The notes under the pieces were generated by a model that saw only the letters and a list, made by a program, of their open reading frames with translations, was not told where the DNA came from and made no database searches. Source: Choristoneura fumiferana (lineage: Eukaryota; Arthropoda; Insecta; Lepidoptera; Tortricidae). From it: 64,000 nt of DNA. The translations under genes and the position numbers were made by a program. Below, piece after piece: positions 26,496 through 39,262 of the stretch. Numbering within the stretch: the first letter of the stretch is position 1; each line of letters begins with the position of its first letter. Location: the NCBI RefSeq assembly GCF_025370935.1, contig NC_133474.1:17810032-17874031 (forward strand), given 5' to 3'.

Positions 26496-26850
26496 GTTTT
26501 TAACCTCCTACGCAAAAAGATGGGTTACAAGTTTGACGCCATGTCTGGGCCATCGTAGCTCTTAAACGGATAGATCGATTTCAAAGCGGTTTTTTAATTA
26601 AATGAAAGCTTATATTTCCTTGTGGTATGTTTGATAATAACCTAACCAAAAAAGTTGGAAAACCCCCGAATTTGTCACTTGAAAGTTCAATATCACAAAA
26701 ACGGCTAACCGATTTTGATGAAACATGTCTAGGAACTATCGCTAGAAAAGCTGATTTAAAAAAAAAACTCATTCAAATCCGTCCACCCGTTTAAGAGCTA
26801 CGGCGCCACAGACAGACACACATAGCAGTCAAACTTATAACACATTGCGT
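26496..26850. repeat. Two opposed fragments of the RTE-like repeat seen at 11020
   Basis: Plus-strand fragment 26496-26610 (gtagctcttaaacggataga) and minus-strand fragment 26690-26850 (acccgtttaagagctacggc, then cacagacagacacacatagc) face each other. Both match parts of 11040-11220. Confidence 0.72.
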
Positions 26851-28375
26851 TAAAAATCGGTTCAGCCGTTTTTGAGATATTGAACTTTGAAAATAGTTTA
26901 TATGGCAATTGCTTTATCCAACGACGTATACATAGTAGGTAAATGCACTACGCTACTTCTAGAGTCGGTAATAGAATGTTTAATTATGTGGCTAGCTTGT
27001 GCAGCAAACGCCGTCGCTGACATCCGTTTAGTTCACAGAGCTAATACAGGGGTAAGTGGAATAGTAATGTGCTAAAAGTTGTTACGGTTGCGCGAGGCGT
27101 CTATCTGGCTAAAAAACTTCGTGTCTCGTAAACTTCGTTAGCCCGTGAATCCCCAACACAAGGCTATAAGAAGCGATGTTAAAAATTTAAATAGGAAAGA
27201 GTTGTATGTACATTAAAAGAGTCATTCCCGCACAAATAACATAACGAAATTTCTATCTGTAGCTACATCAAAGTAAATAATAACTGACTTGAGCTCAATT
27301 AATGTCTCGCTATCAGAAGCTTAATGGAGTGATTACTAATAGTTTTTTTCCTAATACTGTCATAATAATTTCAGGAAATCATTTACCGAATTAGTCAAAG
27401 GCCTCGGGGGTGACATGAGTAATATTGAAAAGGCTCGCGGCGGTCGGTAGCATACAAAACTTGACGTACATCCGACGTGATTGAGTGGGTACCTCCCCGA
27501 TACAGGCTCTAATGGGTGCTGGCCGCGGGTCGGTCACAAGCGGGCGCGGAGGAGGAAGCGGAGGCGGGCGCTGCAGCGGGGCGGGCTTACGGAGGTTCCC
27601 GAGACCTCTATAAACAGCATCCGGGGACTGCGCGATTGTTGCCACCACTTTGTTGCGAAAGCAATTACTCAACTATTTATTGCTCGCTTTAGTCATTATT
27701 CGAAGTTGATGTTTGCTTACTATTACTTACAATGTGGCGAGGTTCGTCGTGTACTAATATTTTTTTAACAGTGCACAAATTGATCCGCTTCCTTCATATT
27801 TAAGGTTCCAACAATTACTGAAAAAAGCAAAGGTTACTCAAACTCATTCTTAATTTTCTCGTGGCAAACGAATTGTACAATCTGTGTTTCCTAGCGAAGC
27901 TAAATAATGATTCAATCGCAAAAAGTAATGGTTAAGAAAACTGGCCAAGTTTAAGTTAGACTCACATACCGAGGGTTCAAAGTTAAAATTTAAAGCCCTA
28001 GTGATCTAACCATGAAATTAAAAAATCTTAATTTCCATGCAAATTAATATTTTGTTCGCTTTTGAAGCGCTTCTTCAGCAATGATAGGCCGCGTATTGTA
28101 GCGGAGATATACTCGTGGTGCTGCAGTTGTGCTGTTCTTTGTGTGGGCGCTTTATAAAGCACTTGTTAGCAACAACCACCGAGAGCTAATATGCAAGTTG
28201 GAGAAGATCTAGGATTTATTATTTAGGTAGGTGCATGATTTTTAAATGGATGCAGCTCAAAAGTTACATATGGAAATAATGCTATGGAAACAACGTTTAA
28301 AATTTAACTCTAACTTTGATTTTTTACATTAGATTGCATTCCGTGACGTAAAGCAATCTACTGTAAAAAATAAAG
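26851..28375. other. Non-coding; GC-rich island 27390-27620
   Basis: No gene seen. The island carries ggcgcggaggaggaagcgga on the plus strand and open frames on both strands, a sign of composition rather than coding. Confidence 0.45.
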
Positions 28376-28524
28376 AGATCCATTGATTAAATTTATATGA
28401 CGGATAAATGTGATGCCGTCTCTGTTTGTTTTGTTCGAATAGACGGAGACGGCATCACATTTAATAAAATCGGTCATTTTATCCGTCAAATATAATCAAT
28501 AAATGGGTGGTGAAACAGCCCTTT
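28376..28524 (+). mobile_element. MITE-A copy 1 (left end truncated)
   Basis: Palindromic element with core ggataaatgtgatgccgtct and its complement, right end ggtggtgaaacagccct. It lacks the outermost 14 or so bases on the left compared with the complete copy at 48667-48809. Same orientation as copy 4. Confidence 0.88.
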
Positions 28525-28577
28525 AGTCTACTAACATCTTTTCGCAACTTTTATTTACATGCCTACAAACAATATTT

Positions 28578-28806
28578 GACGACCGGATGGCCAAGTGGTT
28601 AGAGAACCTGACTACTAAGCTTGAGGTCCCGGGTTCGATTCCGGGCCGGGGCAGATGAATGATATGAATAATACAAATGTTTGTTCTCGGGTCTTGGATG
28701 TTGAAGATGTATTTAAGTAAGTATTTATCTATATAACTATGTTTATCCGATGCCTAGTATCAATAGTAAAAGCTTTGCTTAGTTTGGGACTACTGGGTTT
28801 TTAATA
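28578..28806 (+). mobile_element. tRNA-derived SINE
   Basis: Head resembles a tRNA: gaccggatggccaagtggtt (A box) and gggttcgattccgg (B box), but the acceptor stem does not pair, so it is not a functional tRNA. The body (gttctcgggtcttggatgtt, gtatttatctatataactat, aagctttgcttagtttggga) is that of a SINE I recall as common in Lepidoptera. The tail is T-rich. Confidence 0.88.
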
Positions 28807-29387
28807 AAAGCAATAAGAAGGTTCTCCGCATACCTCCGTGTGTATATGTTTGCCTTCATTACAGAGCATAAGATGCAATTTACCACGGCTCCGATGGACT
28901 TGAAAATTAAGTGGCTCTTAGGAGTAAACTAGAAGACTCGTTGTTTCGTAGCTCGAAAAGTTCTCCGCCCGTGAAGCCGGGAGGCTTTGAGCGTCTACAA
29001 TATCAGCTTGCTCGTTTTGTTCCGCGATGAAATTAAAATCAAGGGGACGCCGGGCGAAGCCCCGTCGAGAACGCTCGTCTCCAATTTTTACAGAAAATTG
29101 GCTGTCATGAAAGGCTCTCACCTGCTAGCAGGATTTGTTCGTGCCGGGTAATTTTGCTTTTCAATTCGCTACAAGGGCTTAAAGCATAGACTTATAATAC
29201 ACTACGTTTATAGACTGCGGCCCAGCGTGCCGCTGAAAGGGACAGGAGACAAGAGTACATGCATAATTAGGGTTACCCTCTCAAAAGTAATTTTACCCCG
29301 CGTCACATGAGATCTTTTTTAAGTTTTCAATTTTTATAGACAAATAAAACGGGAAGGTACATATTTATAATTCAAGCTAAAGTTTAA
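28807..29387. other. Non-coding unique block
   Basis: No gene seen. 28890-29150 is unique-looking with mixed GC content and includes the short palindrome ccaatttttacagaaaattg (29081 onward). Possibly regulatory. Confidence 0.4.
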
Positions 29388-29542
29388 CCCCCTTATTCAT
29401 AAAACTTAACAAGCCTATGTTAACTAACAAATGCTTTGTCCCTTTCTAACAAATACAAATGTCGAAGTGACAGATAAGGACAAACGAATTTTAGCGGCAT
29501 TTTAACTAAAATAGGTTTGATTGTCGTTTATGAATAAGGGGG
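29388..29542. mobile_element. MITE with 16-bp ends and TAA target duplication
   Basis: Ends CCCCCTTATTCATAAA and its exact complement, flanked by TAA on both sides (29385-29387 and 29543-29545). Three-base TAA duplications are typical of PIF/Harbinger-type MITEs. 155 bp, no coding capacity. Confidence 0.88.
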
Positions 29543-29545
29543 TAA

Positions 29546-30245
29546 GTATATAAAAAGAAAATGATGAAATAATAGGCATTTCATGATTTAATATTAAGTG
29601 TTCTGCATGTACATTTAAGCAGAAGTACCGTTTGTGGCCACTGTACCGTTTATGGCCATTTATTGTTTAAATATACGTTTGAAATAAATTTGTAGTAATA
29701 AATCACTACAAAATTTATTCGTTTCAGTATAAACTTTTGAAGACTCACTAAACATATTATTGACTTCAAATGTCAACTGGCCAAAAACGGGCTTAAGGTA
29801 GCCAAAACCGGTACTTCTGCCTATCAGAGAAACTGATTCATTCATAAATCGAAATTACACAAACTGAGTTCTATAACGGATACCGATAAATGAATTTTTG
29901 GCACACGCGGGCAAAGGCTAGTAAACGATAAAAATAAAACAAGCTTATAAACCATAACATATTTTTATTGTATTTTCATCATCATCAACGTCAGCCAAAA
30001 GACTACCACGCCTGAACAAAAAAAGCGCCACAGTGGTCGGGTTCCCTTTTTCCATAAAAGAGCACGATCAGTGTTTACAGCACATTTTCGATCTCTTTTT
30101 AGGCAACCAGTTGTTTCTCCCAGTGGCTGCGGCTGCGACCCATAACTTGCGTAGCTCCGGTTCCTCTGGGAATCTGTAAGTTAGACCAAAGATCAGCTTA
30201 ATTCTGCACAAATAATTATTTAATCAGCGTACTATTTCTTTAAAA
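29546..30245. other. Non-coding AT-rich sequence
   Basis: No gene seen. The open frame 29660-29845 (minus) has no recognisable protein; the phrase tacyg tttgtggcca recurs twice near 29625-29660 as a short local repeat. Confidence 0.45.
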
Positions 30246-30350
30246 GACTTCAGGTGCTCCAAACGGAATTCGAATCCGTATCTCTTGGGTATTTGCGCAA
30301 AGCATGCTATCAACTGCACTACACCACGATGCTCCCAACCACCATGCTAC
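30246..30350 (-). mobile_element. tRNA-like SINE head (minus strand), with degraded inverted copy at 30548-30610
   Basis: The minus strand reads gtggtgtagtgcagttgata (A box) and acggattcgaattccgt (T arm, perfect five-pair stem). A degraded partner with acgtagtgcagttgctagcc lies on the plus strand at 30548-30610. Probably a SINE pair, not tRNA genes. Confidence 0.6.
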
Positions 30351-30610
30351 CAACCATCCGAAAATTACTTATTATTATTTTCGGAATTAAATGATTTTTG
30401 TTATTATTTTTTTTTTATTTTATCAATCGCTTGCATATAACCATCAATAAATGCAATAGTCACACACGAGATTAGTTACGATAGATGCCACCCTACGCCA
30501 CTGTTGGCGTACCTATGCAAGAAATAAATGTTTTCGGATGGGTTTATTAGGGGCGACGTAGTGCAGTTGCTAGCCAAGAGATGCGGATTGGAATCTCGTT
30601 CGATGAAAAC

Positions 30611-33479
30611 TTTTTCGTCTAAAAAAAAATCATTAGTGTACACTATTTTACCGCTCATACAGGGTAATATTCTCGGAAATAAATGGCAGCACTGAGTTTT
30701 GAGGTTAGGTTTGTAAATACAACTTAAAATGAATAAGAGAGGGCTTATATTAACACGAAACACAATATGATTTAAATGTTACCTGGAAAAATACCAAAGC
30801 AAACCAAGAAATCAAAGAAACATCAGTTCTGATCGCTCCAATAAAGTAAAATGTTGAATTACTTACTTGTGAAAAGACAATCCTTCAATTTTCGTCTCGC
30901 TATCGCTTTTGCAGCCTAGTACACTGCACCGCATCATTTTCAATGGATTTCACGTCAAACCGTACGGAATGCACATAAAAGAGGGCCTTTATTTTGGGAC
31001 AAAATAATAAAATTTGATTATAACACATCGATCGCGATACAAATGTCAAACTTTGTTTAGCAGATTAATCCGCTAACCTTGAAATAGCCGACACGCGGTG
31101 AGGGACAAAAAATGACAAGCTCCGTCCCTTTTTAACGCATGAATAGAGCAATTTGGTCTCCTCTTCTTGTGCGAATGAAAAGGAAGATGTCCAGCATTCT
31201 ATAGGTTACTCTTTCTACGGCTTAAAGTCTATGTTGCGGTCCCTTATAGATTCGCTACTCTTTATTGAAAATATAACGTTTACTCCCAAAGCCTTCGGTA
31301 ATGTTAAATTAGGGTACTACTCGAAAATGGTATTCCAAATCATGGCGAAACTAGATAAGATAATTTATAACAAATTATAAAAAATAAAAAAAACTTAGGC
31401 GAAAAAAACGCGTCCTCATTTTATCTAGGGAAGGTACCCAAAACAATATTTTACCTCTTTTTCTGCGTGGTTAACATATTAATAATAATAATAATTAGTA
31501 TTATTATTTTATTTTCAGAGCAGGTCCGTACAAATTACAAAATTAAAATACAATATTAATATAGGTAAGGGTACTCATGCAAAATTACAGCTTCTAGCAC
31601 AAACGTTCTCTAAACTAAGCCGTGAACATGGCAAAACTATAAAAAAAACTGAAGTGTTAAGTACCTATTATAGTTGCTGAGTCAATTTAGGAAAAAAAAA
31701 TGTGAAATCATCTTTTGATAATTTAAGTCTATTCTCCATAATTATAGTCCATAAAGTCTTTCTCAATTTTCCTTATTCTGAACCCAACCAAACTTTAGCT
31801 GAACTTTTTATCATAGAGCGACGCGTGATCCTACAAGTAGACAGTTCAAGCACATCATTTGTCATGTCCTTTTAGTTCGAGCACGAGTGCGCAAGATAAC
31901 ACACCGTAAGCATTGTAGTAGGCACGAAAGTGAAGTTGATATGAGATATGATTCAAGGGGCATTAGCGAGCTGGTGTCGCGGTCACTCGCTCTCTGCGCT
32001 CGAAGGAAATCTCATTTTCGCCCCCCTCCGCCCCCGTGCCTCGACCCCCCGACCGGGCATCTATTAAAATTATTTGAGAAAGGGTAACACAGTATCTCTT
32101 AGTAGTCAGTGGGGCAACACTTGCTGCGGTTTATACTCCACATGATCGAGACAGCGAGTTGTTTGTAGTATTAAGAAGATTGCAATAGGTACGATACTTT
32201 ATTAACTTTGTACAGAAACACTGTTTTCTTTGACATAACATAATTTCTAATCAAAATACAGGGTTAAACATTGAACGTGAATCAAAATTAGTGTTTCATG
32301 CTCAGTTAGTGCTGGATAATATAATTCATTAATCCATCGTATTTTTTGTTAAATATCCGAAATATGAGTCTCATGAAAAACAATATTGAACTGAAAACGG
32401 CATTAAATGGATGTTTTCAATGATCAAAGACTCAGTAATTGCAGCTTTTTCGAAATCTAACACACACACTTTTGGTACAAGATTGATAACGTATTTACGG
32501 ATTGCCGTATTTTATCAATAGGTCAAAGATTGTGTCACAAACGCTTTATTAGTGCACAAACAAAAACACAACGGAAATGTTGCGCTTATCCAAATTGCTT
32601 ATTACATATATTATTAAATAGTTACTAAACGAGACCCTTATTCAATAAAACATTTGCGAAAAATTGTATAAACGAAAGTTGTCATTTTGAAAAGTGACTT
32701 TATAACAAACAGATCCAAATGTACAGTGGTAACTGTGAGGTTGGGAAATAAACTAAAATCTTTGATAAGTTGGCAAGTGATCATTCGGCGAAATAAATTC
32801 TGCGAAAAGTTGGTTAGGACCATAGAAACTACATAAAATATATGTTTCTTTTACCCTGCATGTTCTACAAAAATTGACAGATAACACAATATATTACTGC
32901 TTAATAAAAAAAATCGTTAAAATATTAAGTGGATTAATGATTTTTTTATTTAATTTTGAACCGAACTAACTTGGTTTGTAAGTTGTGTACTAACAAATAA
33001 ATGGATCTATGTTGTCTGATGAATAAATTATTATTATTAGGTACTTTTGATTACATTATCGACAGGAGAGTTAGAAGAGAGGTTTAGAATAAAGAAGATA
33101 TAATTTAAAAACACTAATTTTATATTACCAATTTAAAATCATCCGTTATCATAACGGATTTTGTGTGAAAGTTGTAAATTGTTGATTTTGGTGTCGATGC
33201 TACGCCGTAGACCCGTAGCGACTGTGTGTCGCTGCCGTAGCACCTGAACAGAGTACCAATTAAGTACCTATACACAGCTACAATAACGCCCATAAACGCA
33301 GTTACGTAAAATTTTAAATAACAGAGAAAGTTAAAGTCACTTTCTGTTGATAAAGACATCCAACGTGGACACCTTCGATATACTTAAATCTTTTTATGGA
33401 CTATCTTTAAACATCATGCATATGGAGTTTTCAAGCGTTAGTTATTCAGTTTATTAAGACATTCGCAGTCGTGTTACGT
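30611..33479. other. Non-coding, AT-rich; small GC patch 31960-32060
   Basis: No gene seen. 33185-33245 is rich in CGTAG motifs, related to clusters at 16441-16500 and 38516-38606. Open frames here have no recognisable protein. Confidence 0.45.
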
Positions 33480-35740
33480 GTTTCGCGAAGCTGCCGCTGA
33501 CAAAGAGCGAGCCCCGGGGTGGGGGCGCACGTGACGCCGGGCACATAATGCGCCGCGGTATCTATATATTCGAATGATCTATCTGCGTACGGCTCTTCAA
33601 GTACAATCCATCAAATTCGTGCCGTTTGACGAGCACCATTATTCGACGGCCGCGAAACAAATGATTACAAATGATTCGGGCGCGGGGCGCGCGGGCGGTG
33701 CGTTACCATGGCGACGCGAGACGATCGATGCCTCCCCGCACCCCCGCGCCGCGCGCGCGCACCCGCCGCCGCGCAATTAAACAATGATTCACACGTAAAG
33801 TGATGACTGGCACGCAGCGCCGGACAGCGCCGGACCGCCGCAGCCGGCGCGCGGCGTGCTGCCTCGACACCATCGGCGAGGTGAGAAGCAAACTTTATCT
33901 GGTATTGCTAACGAGGCGTACTAATTAGAGGCTGTGGTCGTCGTGAAAGAAGTCTGCACGAGTTGGCACGTAATGAGTCGTCGAGCCGCCCCCGCCCGCC
34001 CCCTCCTACGCGCCGAACGACGTACAAAGCTCCCGCCTTTATAAACGACAAATAATTCAGCTCTTTTGATGCGTATTCGCTGCTTTATTGGGTTTGTCGT
34101 TTGTGTGTCAATAAGCTTACCTGCTACATTCATTTATTACGTGAAATAGAAAAGAGGAAATTTGCCCGATCGTTCAATTCAGATAACTTTGTCACGCAAT
34201 TTCGATCAAACGAGAAACACATTTGACGTCAAACGAGATATATGTGATCGGAACAGGATTATAGCCCAGGAAAATCAATAATATTTATTTTCACACCTCT
34301 CCTTCAGAAAAGTAACTTTTCCTCCCTGACGAGAGGGAGCAAAGTGCAACTTTTCTGTTCAAGGCTTTTCTAAGTGTTTTATTGCAAATGTCATTTTTTG
34401 AAGTTGATAATTGTAAAGCCACGCCATTTTCTATGCTGGTTGTTCTTTAATAATATTTAGATAAATATTTTTTAAGTTTCTTTATGCTCGGTGTGAAAAG
34501 TTGTAGTATGAACTCGGGAGATCTTGGGCGTTATCCTTATTACGCTCAGGATTCTACTTTAGAATCCCTCGATATGCTCGATTCAATCCTTCGCTATATT
34601 CTGGATTCAATGTACACCCTCAACCAACAAATGATGGTATGTTAAATTTTATGTAGGCACTTACAATGTTATAAAAGTCAAATTTAACAGTCAGATAAAA
34701 ATACAATTGAGAGCCCATATTCAAGAGTTGAATGAGCTTTTTAATTCCGACAGATCGACAGCAACTCTCATTACACTAGAGCGAAAGTCCGGCGAGCGAG
34801 TATTTGAACTAGTGGTACTGCGGCGGGCGCAGCGCGAATTAATTCGGTTCAGTTACATAACATTAAAATTGGAGGCCGGCGGCGAGCGCAGCCGGCCGAA
34901 AGGCTTTGCGTCCAATCCCAATAAGCGATTGGCTCTGTGCTCCGCTCCGGCGAGCGGCCGCCGCGCGGCCACGTACGGCGTATAAATACGGGGCCGGCCG
35001 GCATCCGATCGAATGGGCTTTTAACGGACCAGACAGTCTAAACTTTGACCAGCCACCCCAATAACGCTTCTGGAAATTTTACGGGTCGAGCAATTATACG
35101 ACTGTTTTAATATTCCGCTCGTATGGAGTCGACTTCAAAGAAATGATAATCAAAATAAAAACAGATGAAATCCTTTAGCAAAGCCACGGCCAAATGTTTA
35201 TCATTTAATTAGAACGGTTGGCGAACACCGGCAGTCTCGCTAACAAGTATGTGGCCGGCGCGTGCGGCGGGGGCGTCGCGGCGGCAGATGTAAGTGCTGC
35301 ATTTTAATTAAATCCTCCTGCCGGGAGATAGCGCGCCCTTTTTTTCCAGCGGCTCGTTGCAGCGCTGAAACAAAGCCGCATTTAGAGGTCGCGAGCGAGC
35401 CAGCACGCCTTCCATAATAATGATAATGCGCGCAAAGGCTGAATTTTAATAAAACATATTCTCTTAGTTCTCGGCGGCGGCAGCGGCTGCGAGTAATCTC
35501 ATGAGGGTGATTATTATTTTTTCACACGCAACATTGTTTTTAGACGGTAAAATGTGTCGAGTAGAAGGTAAAATATTCAGGCGCGAGATGAATAGGCGGC
35601 GCGGCGGGCGTCGCGCTCTGCTGCTGACACAACTCATTACGCCGCGTCAACGCCGCCGCGCGCCGCGCCGTCACAATGCTGCAATCACCACCAAAACATC
35701 CATTAAAAAAAGAATAATACAAAAAATCGACCGCAAAATA
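33480..35740. promoter_or_regulatory. CpG-rich, unique-looking block (candidate regulatory landscape)
   Basis: Alternating CpG-rich islands (33480-34030, 34780-35010, 35230-35420, 35460-35690) and AT-core homeodomain-like stretches (ttttaattaaatcc, ttaattagaacg, gcaattaaacaatgatt). This is the least repeat-like part of the upstream contig. A TATAAATA lies at 34981-34988 just after a CpG island. No coding exon with recognisable protein or paired splice sites is seen. Reading it as enhancer or promoter DNA of a developmental gene is inference. Confidence 0.35.
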
Positions 35741-35803
35741 TACCTAACAGTTGTTAAGGTAAAATGAACTGAAAAGATAGAAAGAAGACGTAAAAATTAA
35801 AAT

Positions 35804-36040
35804 AATCAAAAGCTAACAGAATTTAATGAAAACAATCGATACAAGACCAAACACAAACGGTTTACTTAACACATGTCCATGGTAGTCCTAAAATTCTTAT
35901 GAGTTTGAGTGATAGGTAACAAATGTATGCCTCCACCTGCATTTCATAACATTGAATTAAATTATGGGCATGTGTTAAGTAAACCGTTTGTGTTTGGTCT
36001 TGTATCGATTTTTTTCATTCAATTCTGTTAGCTTTTGATT
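35804..36040. mobile_element. MITE-like palindrome with arms of about 70 bp
   Basis: Left arm 35804-35875 contains aagctaacagaatttaatga and accaaacacaaacggtttac; right arm 35969-36040 is its complement (gtaaaccgtttgtgtttggt, ttctgttagcttttga). Loop about 93 bp. Confidence 0.88.
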
Positions 36041-37579
36041 GCCATGTTCTTGTTGTTTGAGTTCGAAAAATAAAACGACTATTGTACGTAGACAAACCTT
36101 TTGTTGTTGATGAACATGAACACGATTTCAAAAAAGTAAACCATCAAACAAATCATCGATATATTATATCAAATAGGTAACTTCTGTACACCGTAAAATA
36201 TTTAGTTAAATTGTAGCAAAGATGTTAATCACCTAAAGGACGGCTGAATCTTTGCTAGTTAGTTCTCAAATACAAAGTGAGGTGTAAAATGAATTTTTAT
36301 TAATAAGTAGAAATGATCAGAAAACATTTTATTGGCTTCTGAATCAGAACAATGATTTTACTTCTAACGAATTAATGTTTTCGAGTTACGAGAAACGAAC
36401 AAAGTTAAAAATGAAAGAATGATTGAAATCAGAAAATTTCCATTTCCTTTTTGTGAGAAAAGTGTTCCCTTTACTAATAACAATAGAAGTACCTTGTCGG
36501 TACGACTGCGGAAATATAACTGCGTAGCAACCTGCTCACTGGCAGAATCACAAAGGTGCATATGTAATATAAGTTACATTACAACAGTCTGTACGTACCT
36601 ACCTTTGTGGTTCTGCCAAACATGATATGAATTAAATAATAATACATTTTAAGTATCTGTCATCGTTCATACCATTCCTCTCATATTTGTTTTATAGATT
36701 TTTTTTACCGTACAACGGCAAGACCTACTAGACACTGGCAAAATTGTCCTCCAATGGACAGAGCCATATTTTTCTAAAAAACCAACCAACCAATACATTA
36801 TATGTTACATTATGTAACATTAAATCTATTATTATATTTCATAGCGTGTTCTTTTCATTCAAGCTTCTACACTATGACAATTAGTTATTAAGTTCTTTCT
36901 GATACATTACCGCGATGTTGGGCGGCAATTTTATTCATTCATTATTAAATTTCACTTTGATGTCTTTGCTCAGCAGTGGGACAGAATAGGCTAACAATAA
37001 TAATAATAATTAATTTCACCCGTCTGTAGGTACACAACATAAAATGTCTGTAGGTCTTCTTCTTCAGTAGGAATTTAATACTAAATTGTCAAACATCACT
37101 CTTGAGATGGCATTGTGACCATAATTTTCCAAGTGACAGATCAAAATATGTATTGGATGTAGTGGATAGACATTTGAATTGGTTAAGTTCGTATAATCGC
37201 TCGATTTCGGCGCACTTTGATAATGAACGGCCGGAGCGCGTCTCTCGCTCCGGCCCGGATTATAGGGCCGCAGGAGACTAGCCGGGTTATTATCAATACT
37301 CTATTAATAGGTATTGACCGCTTAATCTGTTCATACACTATTTGATTTTAGGGTTCCGGATCTAAAAAGAAGAAAAGACCCCTTATAGAGTCATTTTGTT
37401 ATGTTAAGTATGTATAAATGGCCAGACTGCAGTTCTTGTTTTATTTTCTTTTCTCAGGAATGACGTTTCATGTTAATTTGATCTTAATACCTTCACACTT
37501 TTCTTCGAAAGATAAAGAAGACATATGGTAAAGTACATACAAACTTATTTTTTACTTGCTATTAAATTAACTTAGTACC
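36041..37579. other. Non-coding AT-rich sequence with a repeat fragment
   Basis: No gene seen. 36960-36995 is a fragment of the ctcagcagtgggacagaata repeat. 37200-37290 is a GC-moderate unique patch (ggccggagcgcgtctctcgc). Confidence 0.45.
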
Positions 37580-37759
37580 TAGGTGAAGACCAAAAAGTTG
37601 CACACCTAAACGCAGGTAGTTAGAATTAGTATTATTTTAATCCATTGTAACACGAAAATTAATCTTACATTTGTATGGATAATTTTCGTGTCACGATGGA
37701 AAAAAATAATTGTAATTTTAGCTACCTGCGTTAAGGTGTGCAACTTTTTGGACCCACCT
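37580..37759. mobile_element. MITE with arms of about 75 bp
   Basis: Left arm carries ccaaaaagttgcacacctaa and cgcaggtagttagaatta; the right arm is the complement (tagctacctgcgttaaggtg, caactttttgg). About 180 bp, loop about 30 bp. Confidence 0.88.
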
Positions 37760-38057
37760 ACGGAACCCTCAGTAGGTACACTTATTTAAGCGATCAAAAA
37801 CCTAATCTATCGAACTTAGCTCTCGTTTCACATATGTTTTTGATGGGATGAACAAAAATAGTACATTTTTGTAGAGACTGGAAAGTAAGCAGTAGGTAAA
37901 CAAGCACGTGAGAATCTAATTATAGGAGTTCATCTATTGCGCTCTTGGCCGAGACTAAAATTTGTGCTTTTTACGACTACAGCGAGCAAATAAAAAACAT
38001 TTATCACAAAAAACAAACAATAACAATCCAAAGACTGCGTTGCTCCCACCGTGTAAT

Positions 38058-38230
38058 ACTCTTTACCGGCAGTTATCGGCCCGGATAATATCGCCATGGA
38101 AATACCGACCCGATTTTTCTTGAACACGGCCATATAAACTCATGTCAGTGTGACACGAGTTTATATAGGCGTGAACACGAATAATCGGGTCGGTATTTCC
38201 ATGTCGGTATTATCTGGGCCGGTAAAGAGT
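38058..38230. mobile_element. MITE with arms of about 80 bp
   Basis: Left arm actctttaccgg ... ggaaataccgacccgatt ... catataaactc; right arm is its complement ending ccggtaaagagt. Total 173 bp with only a short loop. The minus-strand open frame 37930-38133 is a shadow. Confidence 0.9.
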
Positions 38231-39027
38231 GTCACCCCTCCCGCCGATTTTAGGTTCTAGCCTATACATATAGGCAGTTTTGTGTACTGGATTTAGATAA
38301 TATATGGCCACGTTTTCGAGCAGTGTGATGTCGTGAAAACGTTAGCTTTTATTACGGTTAGCTGGCTTTATTCGCTCTACTCCTTACCTGCGACTGTTGC
38401 AACTATTTAGTATGTATACATATGCCGGTGTTCATACGATATAGCTTCAGTTTACATAACAAAAGAAAACAAGATTTTTGTTATAAAACTTGTGCAGACG
38501 CACGAGCTGTAGTGGTGGCGTAGCTCGTAGCCCGTAGACCGTCGCCCGTAGACTACACCCCGTAGACTGTAGCCTGCCGTGCGTAGATCGCAACGTAGCG
38601 CTACGTGGCGCTCAAACACTTTCAATGCTAAGTAAATTATTCATGGCACACTTGTAACACTTATGATTAGAAAAAATGAAGGTATACCTATTAATAATTG
38701 AAGACACGAAATATAGAAACCCGTTCCAAAACCGAGCATACCGAACTGTTGTCACTATCAGTTTCAATGTGTAAACTTTTATGTATTTTTTAGCTGTTTC
38801 TCACGACTCCGACTGCAGAGAATTTGTTTATATTATAACTATCCCGCGGGAACTACACATTTTTCTGTGTAATATTTCAGGAGGGCAGCAACCGACATCT
38901 TATAAGGAACAGATATTTTTTGGACAGTTCAAAAACTAATATGCTCCAGATCGCAAAAACTGGTTGAACATACGTTTAATATTGTTAAGTTCATAGGAAA
39001 CTGTCATTTAAGCAAGTCTAATAGCAG

Positions 39028-39060
<33 letters not shown>

Positions 39061-39262
39061 AGCAAGGTATACCAAAATTTGTGAATATTTTATGGCTACT
39101 TGCAGGAAAAAAAAAAACAAAATTTAGTCGTTAAATCTGATTTAAGCTTGACTGTAACATACATTTGACACTAGTGAAACTGAAATTAAATCGAGATTTA
39201 AAAAATCAGCCTAAGAAACAACAGGTACCCGTTGGACTATCCATGCGTGTACAAAATGTGAA
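38231..39262. other. Non-coding end of the upstream contig
   Basis: No gene and no dynein exon seen. CGTAG-rich cluster 38516-38606; degraded RTE-like tail near 38800-38860 (actatcccgcgggaactac); (GA)n microsatellite 39031-39059 close to the contig end. Confidence 0.5.

Noticed and set aside
28580..28652. tRNA gene
   Set aside because: A and B boxes are present but the acceptor stem fails to pair and a SINE body follows.
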